DNA of 64,000 nucleotides from Ruminococcus sp. (GCA_015066745.1 SVNW01000006.1:1-64000); one strand, 5' to 3'; positions 9,066-18,893 are shown, counted from the first letter of the stretch. Notes: generated by a model from the letters alone, not told the origin. Numbers and translations are program-made.

Positions 9066-10070
9066 ATGATAAATGTAATTGTAGATGCATTTGGCGGTGA
9101 TAATTCTCCGGACGCTGTAATTGAAGGCAGTGTTATGGCAGTGTCTGAACTCAGTGTAAAGGTTACTCTTGTCGGAGATGAGAAACTCATACGCAGTGCG
9201 GCTGAAAAAAAGGGACTTAGTCTTTCGGGAATAGATATCATACACAGTGACAGTGTTATAGATATCCACGAAGAGCCTACAGCTGTTATAAAATCCAAAA
9301 AGAACTGTTCTATGGCAGTAGGACTTTCAGCTTTGCACGAAGGAAAAGGTGACGCATTTGTAAGTGCGGGAAGTACAGGAGCGCTCGTAGTCGGAGCTAC
9401 TTTTATCGCCAAAAGACTCAAGGGTATAAAGAGAGTAGCGTTAGCACCTCTTCTTCCGGCACAGGACGGATACATAATGCTTCTTGACGCTGGAGCAAAT
9501 ACGGATTGCCGTCCGGAAATGCTTGAACAGTTTGCTGTTATGGGTTCAGCATATATGGAAAAAGTAATGGGCATAAAAAATCCCCGTGTCGGACTTCTTA
9601 ATATAGGTGAAGAAGACACAAAGGGCAGAGATATCGAAGTTGAGTCGTACAAACTTCTTTCGGCTTCAAAGATAAATTTTACAGGAAATATAGAAGCAAG
9701 AGATCTGCCTTTCTCAAAATGTGATGTTGTAGTCGCTGACGGATATACAGGAAATATAGCACTGAAACTTTACGAAGGTATGGGACTTTTCTTTGCAAAG
9801 ACATTAAAGGGAATGCTTACAAAAAATCTTAAAAGTAAGATAGCGGCGGCATTTCTGATGGACGAGGTAAAAAATTTCAAGAAAAAGATAGACTATACCG
9901 AAGTTGGCGGTGCAGTACTTCTCGGTATATCAAAACCCGTTATAAAGGCACACGGCAGTTCAGATGCAAAGGCGTTTTTCAATGCGATAAGACAGGCAAA
10001 GAACTGCGTTGACGGTGGTGTTATAGGTCAGATTTCCGGATATCTTGATTCCGGTAAAGGAGGGGAATAA
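9066..10070 (+). CDS. plsX: Phosphate acyltransferase PlsX
   Basis: Converts acyl-ACP to acyl-phosphate, the first step of the PlsX/PlsY/PlsC route to phosphatidic acid; peripheral membrane protein. The N-terminus MINVIVDAFGGDNSPDAVIEG and the stretch DAFVSAGSTGALVVGA are family signatures. 334 aa. Start ATG 9066 has Shine-Dalgarno AGGAG about 8 nt upstream; the open frame extends further upstream but only overlaps trmFO. acpP, which often follows plsX, is absent, and rnc comes next directly. Confidence 0.95.
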   Translation: MINVIVDAFGGDNSPDAVIEGSVMAVSELSVKVTLVGDEKLIRSAAEKKGLSLSGIDIIHSDSVIDIHEEPTAVIKSKKNCSMAVGLSALHEGKGDAFVSAGSTGALVVGATFIAKRLKGIKRVALAPLLPAQDGYIMLLDAGANTDCRPEMLEQFAVMGSAYMEKVMGIKNPRVGLLNIGEEDTKGRDIEVESYKLLSASKINFTGNIEARDLPFSKCDVVVADGYTGNIALKLYEGMGLFFAKTLKGMLTKNLKSKIAAAFLMDEVKNFKKKIDYTEVGGAVLLGISKPVIKAHGSSDAKAFFNAIRQAKNCVDGGVIGQISGYLDSGKGGE

Positions 10071-10071
10071 G

Positions 10072-10833
10072 GTGAAAAAGAATGAAAATCATTCACACAA
10101 TAATTCTTCTGAAACAATTTCAGGTTCTTTGAATTCATATGAAAATTCAAAGATAGCCGGTATAGAAAAGGCTATAGATTATAACTTTAAAAATAAAAAG
10201 CTTCTTATAGAAGCACTGTCACATTCTTCATATGCAAATGAAAACAAGAGAAACAGGAAAAGTAATGAGCGACTGGAGTTTCTTGGAGACAGTGTGTTGT
10301 CTATAGTAGTTTCTCAGTATCTTTTTGAGCATTTTTCGCATTTTCCTGAAGGTGATCTTACAAAGATAAGAGCATCTCTTGTATGTGAAAAGTCGTTGCA
10401 CATTTTTGCTAAAAAGATAGAGCTTGGCGAACATCTTCTTCTTGGAAAAGGTGAAGAAAATACAGGTGGCAGAGAGAGAGCATCTATACTTGCAGATGCT
10501 TTTGAAGCACTTATTGCTGCGATATTTCTTGATGGAGGTCTTGAAGCTGCACGTACACATATATTGAGATTTATCCCCGATGATATAAATTCTTCAAGAA
10601 ATGCAGCGTTCAATGATTACAAAACAATACTTCAGGAAGTTATTCAACAAAATCCCGAAGAAAAGGTTGAATATGTCATGGTTGAACAGACAGGTCCTGA
10701 CCATAACAAAGCTTTCACGGTAAATGTCTGCCTTAACACAAACGTTATAGGTGTAGGAACAGGCAGAAGCAAAAAGGAAGCTGAACAGATGGCGGCACGT
10801 GAAGCGTTGGAGCTGATGGGTTATGAAGCATAG
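10072..10833 (+). CDS. rnc: Ribonuclease III
   Basis: Double-strand-specific endoribonuclease that processes rRNA precursors and structured mRNAs. Signature ERLEFLGDS at residues 66-74, catalytic domain to about residue 180, then a double-stranded RNA-binding domain (DYKTILQEVIQ...SKKEAEQMAAREAL). Start GTG 10072 follows AGGAGGGGAA; an upstream ATG at 10045 lies within plsX and lacks this spacing. About 25 extra low-complexity residues precede the catalytic domain. The last 11 bases overlap the next gene. Confidence 0.95.
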   Translation: MKKNENHSHNNSSETISGSLNSYENSKIAGIEKAIDYNFKNKKLLIEALSHSSYANENKRNRKSNERLEFLGDSVLSIVVSQYLFEHFSHFPEGDLTKIRASLVCEKSLHIFAKKIELGEHLLLGKGEENTGGRERASILADAFEALIAAIFLDGGLEAARTHILRFIPDDINSSRNAAFNDYKTILQEVIQQNPEEKVEYVMVEQTGPDHNKAFTVNVCLNTNVIGVGTGRSKKEAEQMAAREALELMGYEA

Positions 10834-11839
10834 CAATATATCAGTCTTTATTCCTCATATCGGTTGTCCTATGATGTGCAGTTTCTGTAATCAGCGTACA
10901 ATAAGCGGTACACAGAAAGCACCTTCGGGTGAAGAAGTCAGAGAGATATGCCGTGAAGCTTTTACAATGATATCGGATAAGGAAAATTGTGAAATAGCTT
11001 TTTTTGGCGGAAGTTTTACAGCTATTCCACATGATTATCGCATAGAACTTCTTGAGAGTGTCAGAGATTTTGTAGGAAAGGATAAACTCAAAGGAATTCG
11101 CATTTCTACAAGACCCGATTGTATAGATGATGATATTCTCAGAGAACTTATGTACTATCACGTCACATCTATAGAACTCGGATGTCAGAGTATGCACGAT
11201 GAAGTTCTGAAACTTAACAGAAGAGGTCACGACAGTGAATGTGTCGAAACAGCGTCACGTCTTATAAAATCTTACGGATTTGAGCTGGGTTTGCAGATGA
11301 TGACAGGTTTGTACGGTTCTTCCCCTGAACTTGACAGATACACTGCTGACAGAATACTGCGTATATGTCCTGATACGGTGCGTATTTATCCGGTAGTCGT
11401 ACTTGAAGGCACAGAACTTGCTAAACTTTATAAAAAGGGAGAGTACGATATATACGGACTTGATGAGATGGTTTCGTTGTGCAGTGAATTTATGAGTGCA
11501 TTTTCCGACAAAGGAATACGTGTGATAAAGTGTGGTCTCCATGCCTCAGAGATGGTTGAAGGCGAGATGGTGGCAGGGTATTATCACCCGGCATTCAGAG
11601 AACTTTGCGAAAGCCGTATTTTCAGAAATATGCTTGAAAAGTCACTTGAAAAATATCATGAGACATCATTTACTGTTTTGGTAAATAACAGATCTCTTAG
11701 CAAAGCACAGGGACACAAGCGGTCAAATATCGAATATTTCAGTAAAAAAGGAATATCATTAAAGTTTATTCAGGATATGTCGGTTGCTCCCGGAGATTTT
11801 ATTCTGACGATCGATAACACAAAAAAAGGAAGTAATTAA
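10823..11839 (+). CDS. Radical SAM protein, Elp3-like family
   Basis: Radical SAM enzyme of about 338 aa with the iron-sulphur motif CPMMCSFC (CxxxCxxC) at the N-terminus and SAM-binding region AFFGGSFTAIP. The Elp3/YtqA-like layout has TRPDCIDDDIL and ELGCQSMHDEVLKLNRRGH. No acetyltransferase domain follows, so it is not a full Elp3. The substrate is unknown. This family commonly sits between rnc and smc in Clostridia. It overlaps rnc by 11 bp and abuts smc (stop and start share a base), implying coupled translation. Confidence 0.85.
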   Translation: MKHSNISVFIPHIGCPMMCSFCNQRTISGTQKAPSGEEVREICREAFTMISDKENCEIAFFGGSFTAIPHDYRIELLESVRDFVGKDKLKGIRISTRPDCIDDDILRELMYYHVTSIELGCQSMHDEVLKLNRRGHDSECVETASRLIKSYGFELGLQMMTGLYGSSPELDRYTADRILRICPDTVRIYPVVVLEGTELAKLYKKGEYDIYGLDEMVSLCSEFMSAFSDKGIRVIKCGLHASEMVEGEMVAGYYHPAFRELCESRIFRNMLEKSLEKYHETSFTVLVNNRSLSKAQGHKRSNIEYFSKKGISLKFIQDMSVAPGDFILTIDNTKKGSN

Positions 11840-14800
11840 TGTATTTAAAATCACTTGAATTACATGGGTTCAAATCTTTTCCCGATAAAGTCAAGCTCAC
11901 TTTTGACAGAGGGCTTACGGGTGTAGTAGGGCCTAACGGAAGCGGAAAAAGTAATATAGGTGATGCAGTACGATGGGTACTTGGCGAACAATCCACCAAA
12001 ACACTTCGTGGAAACAAAATGGAAGATGTTATTTTTTCCGGTACTACAGCCAGAAAAGCAGTTGGTTTTGCAAGTGTTACACTTGTAATAGACAATAGTC
12101 TTGGTGAACTTAACAACGATCAGGAAGAAGTTGCAATAACAAGAAAGATATACAGAAGCGGTGAAAGCGAATACAAGATAAACGGAAAAAATGTACGTCT
12201 TAAGGATATAAATGAGCTGTTTATGGATACAGGACTCGGAAGAGACGGATATTCAATAATAGGTCAGGGCAGAATAGCAGAAATAGTAGATGCCAAAAGC
12301 TCTGAAAGACGTGATATTTTTGAAGAGGCCGCAGGAATTTCAAAGTTCAGGTACAAAAAAGCAGAAGCACAGCGCAAGCTTGAACAATCACAGGAAAATA
12401 TCAACAGACTCAGTGATATAGTTTCTGAACTTGAAACCAGAAAAGACCCCTTATTTCATCAGGCACAAAAAGCTGAAAAATTTCTTGTACTTGCCGAGAA
12501 AAGAAAACAGCTTGAACTTTCTCTCTGGATAAATGATCTCGACGAACTCAAGGACGTTATAAATAAGCTTTCTGAAGATGCATTGCTCTATACAGCGCAG
12601 TATGAGAGTATAGAAAATGCTATAGAGTCAAAGGAAAACGAGATACAGTCAGCGTATAAGAAAATGCGTGATATAACAGTCAGAACCGACGAATATAAGA
12701 CTCTTATCCTTGAAACCGAAAAGGAATCATCAGATTACAGGTCACAGATAGCTGTCTGTGAAAACAATATTCTTCACAGCAACAATCTTATCGAATCTGT
12801 AAAAGAAAAGCAGAAACTAAGAGAGAGTTCAAGAAAACAGCTTGATGAAAAAACAGAACTTTCCAAGAAATCACTTGAGGAAGCAAAGAAACTTTCAATT
12901 GATATCACAGATGAACTTCATAAAACCGAAAAGAAGTTTAAGGATATCGAGATAAAAGCTCAGAGCATAGAAGAGAGTTTCGGTCAGCAGGAGGCAAAGC
13001 TAAATGCACTTTATCTTAAACAGAATGAAGCAAAACTCCATCAGGCATCCCTTAAAGCGTCTCTTTTGCAGTCACAGGAACAGCTTTCTGAAATAAACAG
13101 TCAGTTTGATACACTTTCTCAGACATCTGAAAAATACAGCAAAGATATAGAAGAACTGAAAGAGTCTGTAAAACTTGCAGATGAAAAAGAAACAGAGCTA
13201 AAAAATAAATTTACCGGGCTTTCCATGATGTATAAAAACAAGAGATCTGTTTTTGATGAGAAGAAAAATCATGGTGAAAAACTTCTTTTTAGTATAAAAG
13301 AAAAACAACAGCGTGAGAAGCTTCTTACCGACCTTGAAAACAGCATGGAAGGTTTCAACTATAGTGTAAAGGAAATAATAAAAGCTTCAAAAAGCTCAAG
13401 GATCCCCGGTATATACGGAACAGTTGCACAGCTTATCTCCGTTGAGCAGGAATATACCGTTGCAGTAGAAACGGCACTTGGCGGTGCGCTTCAGAATGTA
13501 ATAGTCAAAAATGAAGATACTGCAAAAAGATGTATCTCTCTCCTCAAAGAGTTAAAAAAGGGGCGAGCTACATTTTTACCTGTAACATCTGTAAAACCTT
13601 ATGATTTTTATGAAAATGATGTCAGAAATGAACCGGGATTTATGGCTCTCGGAAATGAAATAGTAAATTGTGACAGTGAGTTTTCGGGAATAATGAGCAA
13701 TCTTCTCGGAAGGACTGTAATAGCCGAAGACATTGACTATGCAACTATAATAGCTAAAAAGTATAAGTATAAGTTTCGTATAGTTACACTTGACGGACAG
13801 ATCATAAATGCAGGCGGTTCGTTTACAGGCGGTTCTGCAGTTCAATCCCATGGTGTTCTTACCCGAAAAAATGAGATAAATACACTAAAAGAAGAAATCT
13901 CAGAACTTTCACAGTCTTTTGAGCAGATGCAGGGACAGATAGAAAAGCTGAAAGCAGAAACAGAAAATCTCTCTGCTCAGATAGAAGCTGTAAATGATGA
14001 AAAATCTCTTGTAAGTCAGGATAAGATGAGATTTTCTTCTGAACTCCGAAGTATAGAATCACTGCTTGAACAGACGGAAAATCAAAAGAAAGCATATCAT
14101 GAAAATAAAAAAAGACTTGAAGAAAAGATAAAAAATACACAGGAACTTTTTGATAAAGCTTTACTTTTGCTTGATAATACAGGGCAGGAGATCGAAAAAG
14201 AAAAATCAGGTATGGATTCACAGCAGTCTTTAAGAGAAACTCTTGCGTCACAGCGTTCGGAATTATCCGAAAAACTTTATGAGCTTAAAATAAAGCGTAT
14301 GGAAAATGATAAAAATATTGAAAACATACGTCTTGAAATAAATCATATAATAAATTCGGGAAAAGAACTTTCCGAAGATGAGCTCGAACTTGAAAAACAG
14401 CTTAAAGAGCAGAATGATATAATAAAAGAATGCATGGCTGAAATCCAAAAAAATAATCTTATGCTTGAAAATAAAGCAAAGGATATTGAAAACTACAGAG
14501 AAGAGATAAAAAAATCTTCACATGAGCATGATGAGTACGAAAAAAACGTGACTGAGATGCGAAATGTACTCAGGTCAATAAATGAGGATAAGGAAAATAT
14601 CTCACGTCAGCTTTCAAGAGTCGATGAAAAGAAAATAAATAAACAGCGTGATTATGATTCAATAATATCACGTATGTGGGAAAATTATGAACTTACACGT
14701 TCTGAAGCTGAAAAATGTGCTGTTAAGCTTGAAGATAAAGTCCAGGCTCAAAAACAGTTAAATGAAGTGAAAACGTCTATAAAATCACTCGGAAATATCA

Positions 14801-15399
14801 ATGTTGCGGCAATCGAAGAATACAAGGAAGTATCTGAAAGATATGAGTTTTTGTCAGGACAGCTTTTTGATGTGGAGAAGTCAAAAAGAGAGCTTGAAAA
14901 GCTTATAAATGATCTTACAAATGATATGCAGCGTATATTTGCAGAGTGTTTTGTAAAGATAAATGAAAACTTTAAATCTATATTTACAGAACTTTTCGGT
15001 GGCGGAAAAGCTGAACTGGAACTTACCGATCCCGATAACGTTCTGGAGTCAGGTATAGAAATAAAAGTTGCACCTCCGGGAAAGGTCATAAAAAATCTTA
15101 TTTCTCTTTCGGGAGGAGAGCAGGCGTTTGTAGCTATTGCGATATATTTTGCAATACTGAAAATAAAGCCGGCGCCGTTTTGCATACTTGATGAGATAGA
15201 TGCGGCACTTGATGAAGTAAATGTAAGAAAGTATGCTATGTATCTCAAAAACTTTGTTGATACGACACAGTTTATACTTGTAACACACAGAAGAGGAACT
15301 ATGGAACTTGCAAATGTCCTGTACGGTGTTACGATGCAGCAAAACGGTGTTTCAAAGCTTCTTAAAATGAATCAGGTCGATATACCTGATGAAATGTAA
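11839..15399 (+). CDS. smc: Chromosome segregation ATPase SMC
   Basis: Condensin ATPase that organises and segregates the chromosome with ScpA and ScpB. 1186 aa with Walker A GPNGSGKSN at residues 31-39, a long coiled coil, a hinge around residues 520-650 (IPGIYGTVAQLI...GGALQNVIV), the returning coiled coil, ABC signature LSGGEQ at about 1090 and Walker B ILDEID at about 1116-1121. Full length with no break. Confidence 0.98.
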   Translation: MYLKSLELHGFKSFPDKVKLTFDRGLTGVVGPNGSGKSNIGDAVRWVLGEQSTKTLRGNKMEDVIFSGTTARKAVGFASVTLVIDNSLGELNNDQEEVAITRKIYRSGESEYKINGKNVRLKDINELFMDTGLGRDGYSIIGQGRIAEIVDAKSSERRDIFEEAAGISKFRYKKAEAQRKLEQSQENINRLSDIVSELETRKDPLFHQAQKAEKFLVLAEKRKQLELSLWINDLDELKDVINKLSEDALLYTAQYESIENAIESKENEIQSAYKKMRDITVRTDEYKTLILETEKESSDYRSQIAVCENNILHSNNLIESVKEKQKLRESSRKQLDEKTELSKKSLEEAKKLSIDITDELHKTEKKFKDIEIKAQSIEESFGQQEAKLNALYLKQNEAKLHQASLKASLLQSQEQLSEINSQFDTLSQTSEKYSKDIEELKESVKLADEKETELKNKFTGLSMMYKNKRSVFDEKKNHGEKLLFSIKEKQQREKLLTDLENSMEGFNYSVKEIIKASKSSRIPGIYGTVAQLISVEQEYTVAVETALGGALQNVIVKNEDTAKRCISLLKELKKGRATFLPVTSVKPYDFYENDVRNEPGFMALGNEIVNCDSEFSGIMSNLLGRTVIAEDIDYATIIAKKYKYKFRIVTLDGQIINAGGSFTGGSAVQSHGVLTRKNEINTLKEEISELSQSFEQMQGQIEKLKAETENLSAQIEAVNDEKSLVSQDKMRFSSELRSIESLLEQTENQKKAYHENKKRLEEKIKNTQELFDKALLLLDNTGQEIEKEKSGMDSQQSLRETLASQRSELSEKLYELKIKRMENDKNIENIRLEINHIINSGKELSEDELELEKQLKEQNDIIKECMAEIQKNNLMLENKAKDIENYREEIKKSSHEHDEYEKNVTEMRNVLRSINEDKENISRQLSRVDEKKINKQRDYDSIISRMWENYELTRSEAEKCAVKLEDKVQAQKQLNEVKTSIKSLGNINVAAIEEYKEVSERYEFLSGQLFDVEKSKRELEKLINDLTNDMQRIFAECFVKINENFKSIFTELFGGGKAELELTDPDNVLESGIEIKVAPPGKVIKNLISLSGGEQAFVAIAIYFAILKIKPAPFCILDEIDAALDEVNVRKYAMYLKNFVDTTQFILVTHRRGTMELANVLYGVTMQQNGVSKLLKMNQVDIPDEM

Positions 15400-15427
15400 T
15401 AAAAACCAATAATACAGGAGGTTTCCC

Positions 15428-16804
15428 ATGGGATTATTCAGTAAGATAAAAAAAGGTCTGATGAAAACCAAACAGCAGATGGTATCAAAAATTTCATCAT
15501 TGCTCAATTCATTTACCAAAATAGATGAAGACCTTTTTGAACAGCTTGAAGAAACTCTTATTATGAGTGATGTCGGAGTAGAAACATCACTGGAAATTTG
15601 TGAACGTCTCAGAAAGAAGATAAAGGAACAGGGCATAAAAGACCCTAATGAAATCATGCGTCTTATTCATGAGATAGTTGCAGAAATGATGGGCGAAGAT
15701 ACAAAACTCGATCTTTCTACTACACCATCTGTAATTATGGTAATAGGTGTAAATGGGGCAGGTAAAACAACAACAATAGGAAAGCTTTGTCATAAGCTTA
15801 AAAATGACGGTAAGAAGGTACTTGTTGCCGCTGCCGATACATTCAGAGCCGCTGCTATAGATCAGCTTCAGGTATGGACAGAACGTGCCGGAGTGGATAT
15901 AGTTAAGCATGCAGAAGGTTCAGATGCGGCCGCAGTTGTATTCGACGCTATTACTGCTGCCAAAGCAAGAAAATGTGATGTAGTGGTGGTTGATACAGCA
16001 GGACGACTTCACAACAAGAAAAATCTTATGGACGAACTTTCCAAGATAAATCGTATAGTTTCACAGCAGGCAGAAGGCTGTTCAAGAGAGATACTTCTTG
16101 TACTTGATGCTACAACAGGTCAGAATGCTGTAAATCAGGCGAAACTTTTCAAAGAAGTTGCCGACATTACCGGTATAGTTCTTACAAAACTTGACGGTAC
16201 TGCAAAGGGCGGTATAGTAATATCAATAAAGAACGAACTTGATATACCTGTAAAGCTTATAGGTCTTGGTGAAAAAATCGATGATCTTCAGGAGTTCAGC
16301 AGTGTTGACTTCGTAAATGCATTGTTTGATGATGATGTTCTTGATGAGGACTTTGAGATTTCATCTGAAAGTGCAGAGGATACAGAAGAAGTTTATGAAC
16401 CTGAGGAAGAAACAGCAGCAGCAGAAGAAATTTCAGAACCTGAGGAAGAAACAATAGCAGAAGAAGAAATTTCAGAGCCTGAGGAAGAAACAATAGCAGA
16501 AGAAATTTCAGAACCTGAGGAAGAAACAATAGCAGAAGAAGAAATTTCAGAACCTGAGGAAGAAACAATAGCAGGAGAAGAAATTTCAGAGCCTGAGGAA
16601 GAAACAGCAGCAGAAGAAGAAATTTCAGAACCTGAGGAAGAAACAACAGTAGCAGAAGAAATTTCAGAGTCTGAGGAAGAAACAGTAACAGAAGAAACAT
16701 CTGAGTCTGATGAAGAAGATGACGAAGAAGAGGAAGAAACAGGACGCAAGAGAAGATTTGGTTTTGGTTTCTTCAAAAGAAAAAAGAAAAAGGATAAGAA
16801 ATAA
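15428..16804 (+). CDS. ftsY: Signal recognition particle receptor FtsY with C-terminal acidic repeats
   Basis: SRP receptor GTPase that docks ribosome-nascent chains at the membrane. The N domain covers about residues 1-95. The G domain has GVNGAGKTT (107-115), DTAGR (189-193) and TKLDG (253-257), with the NG core ending near residue 300. FtsY usually carries its acidic A region before NG; here the N-terminus is short, and instead residues 303-437 form a very acidic tail with seven ISEPEEET-type repeats, closed by a basic tail TGRKRRFGFGFF...KKKKDKK (438-458). The basic end could bind acidic lipids; that is inference. The frame is intact through the repeats. Confidence 0.95.
   Translation: MGLFSKIKKGLMKTKQQMVSKISSLLNSFTKIDEDLFEQLEETLIMSDVGVETSLEICERLRKKIKEQGIKDPNEIMRLIHEIVAEMMGEDTKLDLSTTPSVIMVIGVNGAGKTTTIGKLCHKLKNDGKKVLVAAADTFRAAAIDQLQVWTERAGVDIVKHAEGSDAAAVVFDAITAAKARKCDVVVVDTAGRLHNKKNLMDELSKINRIVSQQAEGCSREILLVLDATTGQNAVNQAKLFKEVADITGIVLTKLDGTAKGGIVISIKNELDIPVKLIGLGEKIDDLQEFSSVDFVNALFDDDVLDEDFEISSESAEDTEEVYEPEEETAAAEEISEPEEETIAEEEISEPEEETIAEEISEPEEETIAEEEISEPEEETIAGEEISEPEEETAAEEEISEPEEETTVAEEISESEEETVTEETSESDEEDDEEEEETGRKRRFGFGFFKRKKKKDKK
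16394..16700 (+). repeat. In-frame minisatellite encoding the FtsY acidic tail
   Basis: Tandem units of 33-39 bp encoding ISEPEEET plus linker residues (IAEEE, IAEE, AAEEE, TVAEE). There are six ISEPEEET units, one ISESEEET and a degenerate leading YEPEEET. All unit lengths are multiples of three, so copy-number change would keep the frame. Recombinational or slippage-driven length variation is likely. Confidence 0.9.
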
Positions 16805-16813
16805 GGTGAACTT

Positions 16814-17392
16814 ATGAAGGTTATACTTGCTTCAAATAACAAGCATAAGCTTGAAGAAATAAAAAAGATACTTTCTCCTTTAGGATATGAACTTATCTCT
16901 CAGTCAGAAGCAGGGATAAGTATCGATGTAGAGGAAACAGGAACTACATTTGAAGAAAATGCGGCACTTAAAGCAAGAGCTATATATAAAATAGCAGGAG
17001 AGCCGGTAATATCAGATGACAGTGGTCTGGAAGTAGATTTTCTTGGTGGTGCTCCGGGAGTATTTTCACACAGATATGCAGGAGAAAATGCTACTGATGC
17101 TGACAGATGTCAAAAGCTTCTCAAAGAACTTGACGGAGTTTCCGAGGATAAGAGAACAGCGAGATTTGTTTGTGTTATCTGTTATATCGACAAAGACGGA
17201 AAAGAGTGTCTGGTAAGAGGTACATGTGAAGGTCATATAGGTTACGAACCGCTCGGAGAAAACGGTTTTGGATATGATCCGGTATTTATGTATGACGGAA
17301 AATCATTTGCACAGCTTACAGGAGAAGAAAAAAATTCAGTAAGTCACAGATCCGATGCTTTGAAAAAGTTTTCGGAAATATTGAAAAAATAA
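16814..17392 (+). CDS. rdgB: XTP/dITP diphosphatase (RdgB/HAM1 family)
   Basis: Removes deaminated purine nucleoside triphosphates (ITP, dITP, XTP) from the pool. Starts MKVILASNNKHKLEEIKKIL and carries the family stretches DDSGLEVDFLGGAPGVFSHR and GENGFGYDPVF. 192 aa. ATG 16814 is preceded by AAGGTGAA, 9 bp after ftsY stops, so it is in the same transcript. Confidence 0.95.
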   Translation: MKVILASNNKHKLEEIKKILSPLGYELISQSEAGISIDVEETGTTFEENAALKARAIYKIAGEPVISDDSGLEVDFLGGAPGVFSHRYAGENATDADRCQKLLKELDGVSEDKRTARFVCVICYIDKDGKECLVRGTCEGHIGYEPLGENGFGYDPVFMYDGKSFAQLTGEEKNSVSHRSDALKKFSEILKK

Positions 17393-17406
17393 AAAGGAAT
17401 GATAAT

Positions 17407-17700
17407 ATGCTTACAAGTAAACAGAGAGCTAAATTAAAAGGAATTTCCAGTAAATATGATACTATATTTCAGATAGGAAAAGGCGGAATATCAGAAACAT
17501 TGATAACACAGGTAAATGATGCACTCAGAGCAAGAGAACTTATAAAACTCAGAGTCCTTGAAAATTCCGCATTTACAGCAAGGGAAGCTGCAGAAGAAAT
17601 AGCTTCCAAAACAGGTTCGGAAGTAGTACACGTTATAGGAAGCAGATTTGTTCTGTATAAGAGAAATCCAAAAGATCCTGTAATTGACCTTAAAGACTGA
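17407..17700 (+). CDS. yhbY: YhbY/CRM-domain RNA-binding protein
   Basis: 97-aa single CRM-domain protein that associates with pre-50S particles. Opens LTSKQRAKLKGISSK and contains the family-type QIGKGGIS and KLRVLENS segments. Shine-Dalgarno AAAGGAATG lies upstream. Typical gene order is yhbY-nadD-yqeK-LCP-rsfS, as here. Confidence 0.92.
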   Translation: MLTSKQRAKLKGISSKYDTIFQIGKGGISETLITQVNDALRARELIKLRVLENSAFTAREAAEEIASKTGSEVVHVIGSRFVLYKRNPKDPVIDLKD

Positions 17701-17701
17701 T

Positions 17702-18298
17702 ATGAAAAAAATCGGGATCTTCGGCGGAACATTCAATCCGATACATAAAGGTCATATGTATCTTGCAGACACTGTATCGGATACTATAGGTCTTGATAAA
17801 CTTATTTTTATGCCTTCAAATATTCCACCGCACAAATCAGCTGATGATCTGTATGCAAATGAAATACGTTTTGAGATGTGTAAGCTTGCAGCAGAGTCTG
17901 ACAAGCGGTATGAAGTAAGTGATTTTGAAATCAGAAGGCAGGGAAAGAGTTATTCGGTTTATACCGTAGAGCATATCAGAAATTTATATCCTGATGACAT
18001 TATATATATGCTTCTTGGAAGTGATATGCTTCTTTCGTTTGACAAGTGGTTCAGATTTGAAGATATACTCAAAAACGTTGCTCTTGCAGTTGTGTCAAGA
18101 GAAAATGATGATATTGATGATTTGAAAAAGAAAGCTTGTGAACTTCGTAAATACGGGCAGATCGAACTTCTTAGTGCAGAACCTTTTCCGGTTTCTTCAA
18201 CAGAAATCAGAAATAAAATAAAAAATAGTGAAAAATATTCTTGCTATTTACCCGAAAAAGTAGTACAATATATAAGATTGAACAACTTATACAGGTAA
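17702..18298 (+). CDS. nadD: Nicotinate-nucleotide adenylyltransferase
   Basis: Adenylates nicotinate mononucleotide in NAD synthesis. Nucleotidyltransferase fold with GIFGGTFNPIHKGH (ATP-binding HxGH) at the N-terminus and SSTEIRNKI (the SxTxxR motif) near the C-terminus. 198 aa. ATG 17702 starts right after the yhbY stop; a TTG at 17684 is in frame but inside yhbY and adds residues not seen in the family. Confidence 0.95.
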   Translation: MKKIGIFGGTFNPIHKGHMYLADTVSDTIGLDKLIFMPSNIPPHKSADDLYANEIRFEMCKLAAESDKRYEVSDFEIRRQGKSYSVYTVEHIRNLYPDDIIYMLLGSDMLLSFDKWFRFEDILKNVALAVVSRENDDIDDLKKKACELRKYGQIELLSAEPFPVSSTEIRNKIKNSEKYSCYLPEKVVQYIRLNNLYR

Positions 18299-18314
18299 CA
18301 GGTTGGTGATATTT

Positions 18315-18893
18315 TTGTATGATATTGAATCTATAAAAGAATTTTTAAAAAAACGTTTGTCTGAAAAAAGATTTGAGCATTCTCTTAACGTAGCTGATGA
18401 ATGTCAGAAACTAGCAGAACATTATGGTGAAGATGCAGATAAAGCTTATTTTGCCGGACTGGTTCATGATGTCTGCAAGGAGGTGCCACCTGATGAATTA
18501 AGACAGCAGGCTATAGACAGCAATCTTTCCATGACAAAAGCCGAGCTTGAAACAAAGGCTTTGTGGCACGCAGTTGCAGGTGCAGGATTTGTCAGAGATA
18601 AAATGAATATCAGTGACAATGATATTATTAATGCTGTCAGATTTCATACTATAGCCAGAGCGGGAATGTCGAGGCTTGAGGAAATAGTTTATATCGGCGA
18701 TCTTATATCTGCTGACAGAAATTATAAAGATGTCAAACGCCTGCGCAAGCTTGCTTATCAGGATATAGACAAGACAATGTTTGAAGCACTTGTTTTTGCA
18801 ATAGAAAGCGTATTAGAGAAAAAAGGCATGATACCGGATTATACCATGAATGCATACAATCAGTATGTTTATATAAATAACAAACATAATTAA
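18315..18893 (+). CDS. yqeK: HD-domain hydrolase YqeK (symmetrical Ap4A hydrolase type)
   Basis: HD-superfamily phosphohydrolase; YqeK proteins cleave diadenosine tetraphosphate to two ADP. The HD pair is in FAGLVHDVCKE, with further metal-ligand stretches LWHAVAGA and AVRFHTIARAGMS, and the C-terminal IGDLISADRNY. The start is taken as TTG 18315, spaced after GGTGAT exactly as in the fliA gene of this window; TTG 18303 and GTG 18306 are also in frame. About 192 aa. Lies between nadD and the LCP gene. Confidence 0.9.
   Translation: MYDIESIKEFLKKRLSEKRFEHSLNVADECQKLAEHYGEDADKAYFAGLVHDVCKEVPPDELRQQAIDSNLSMTKAELETKALWHAVAGAGFVRDKMNISDNDIINAVRFHTIARAGMSRLEEIVYIGDLISADRNYKDVKRLRKLAYQDIDKTMFEALVFAIESVLEKKGMIPDYTMNAYNQYVYINNKHN

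Noticed and set aside
16296..16842. Long minus-strand open frames rich in Leu/Phe/Pro or Ser opposite the ftsY tail
   Set aside because: They are reverse-strand readings of the EISEPEEET repeat, with low-complexity content and no ribosome-binding site.
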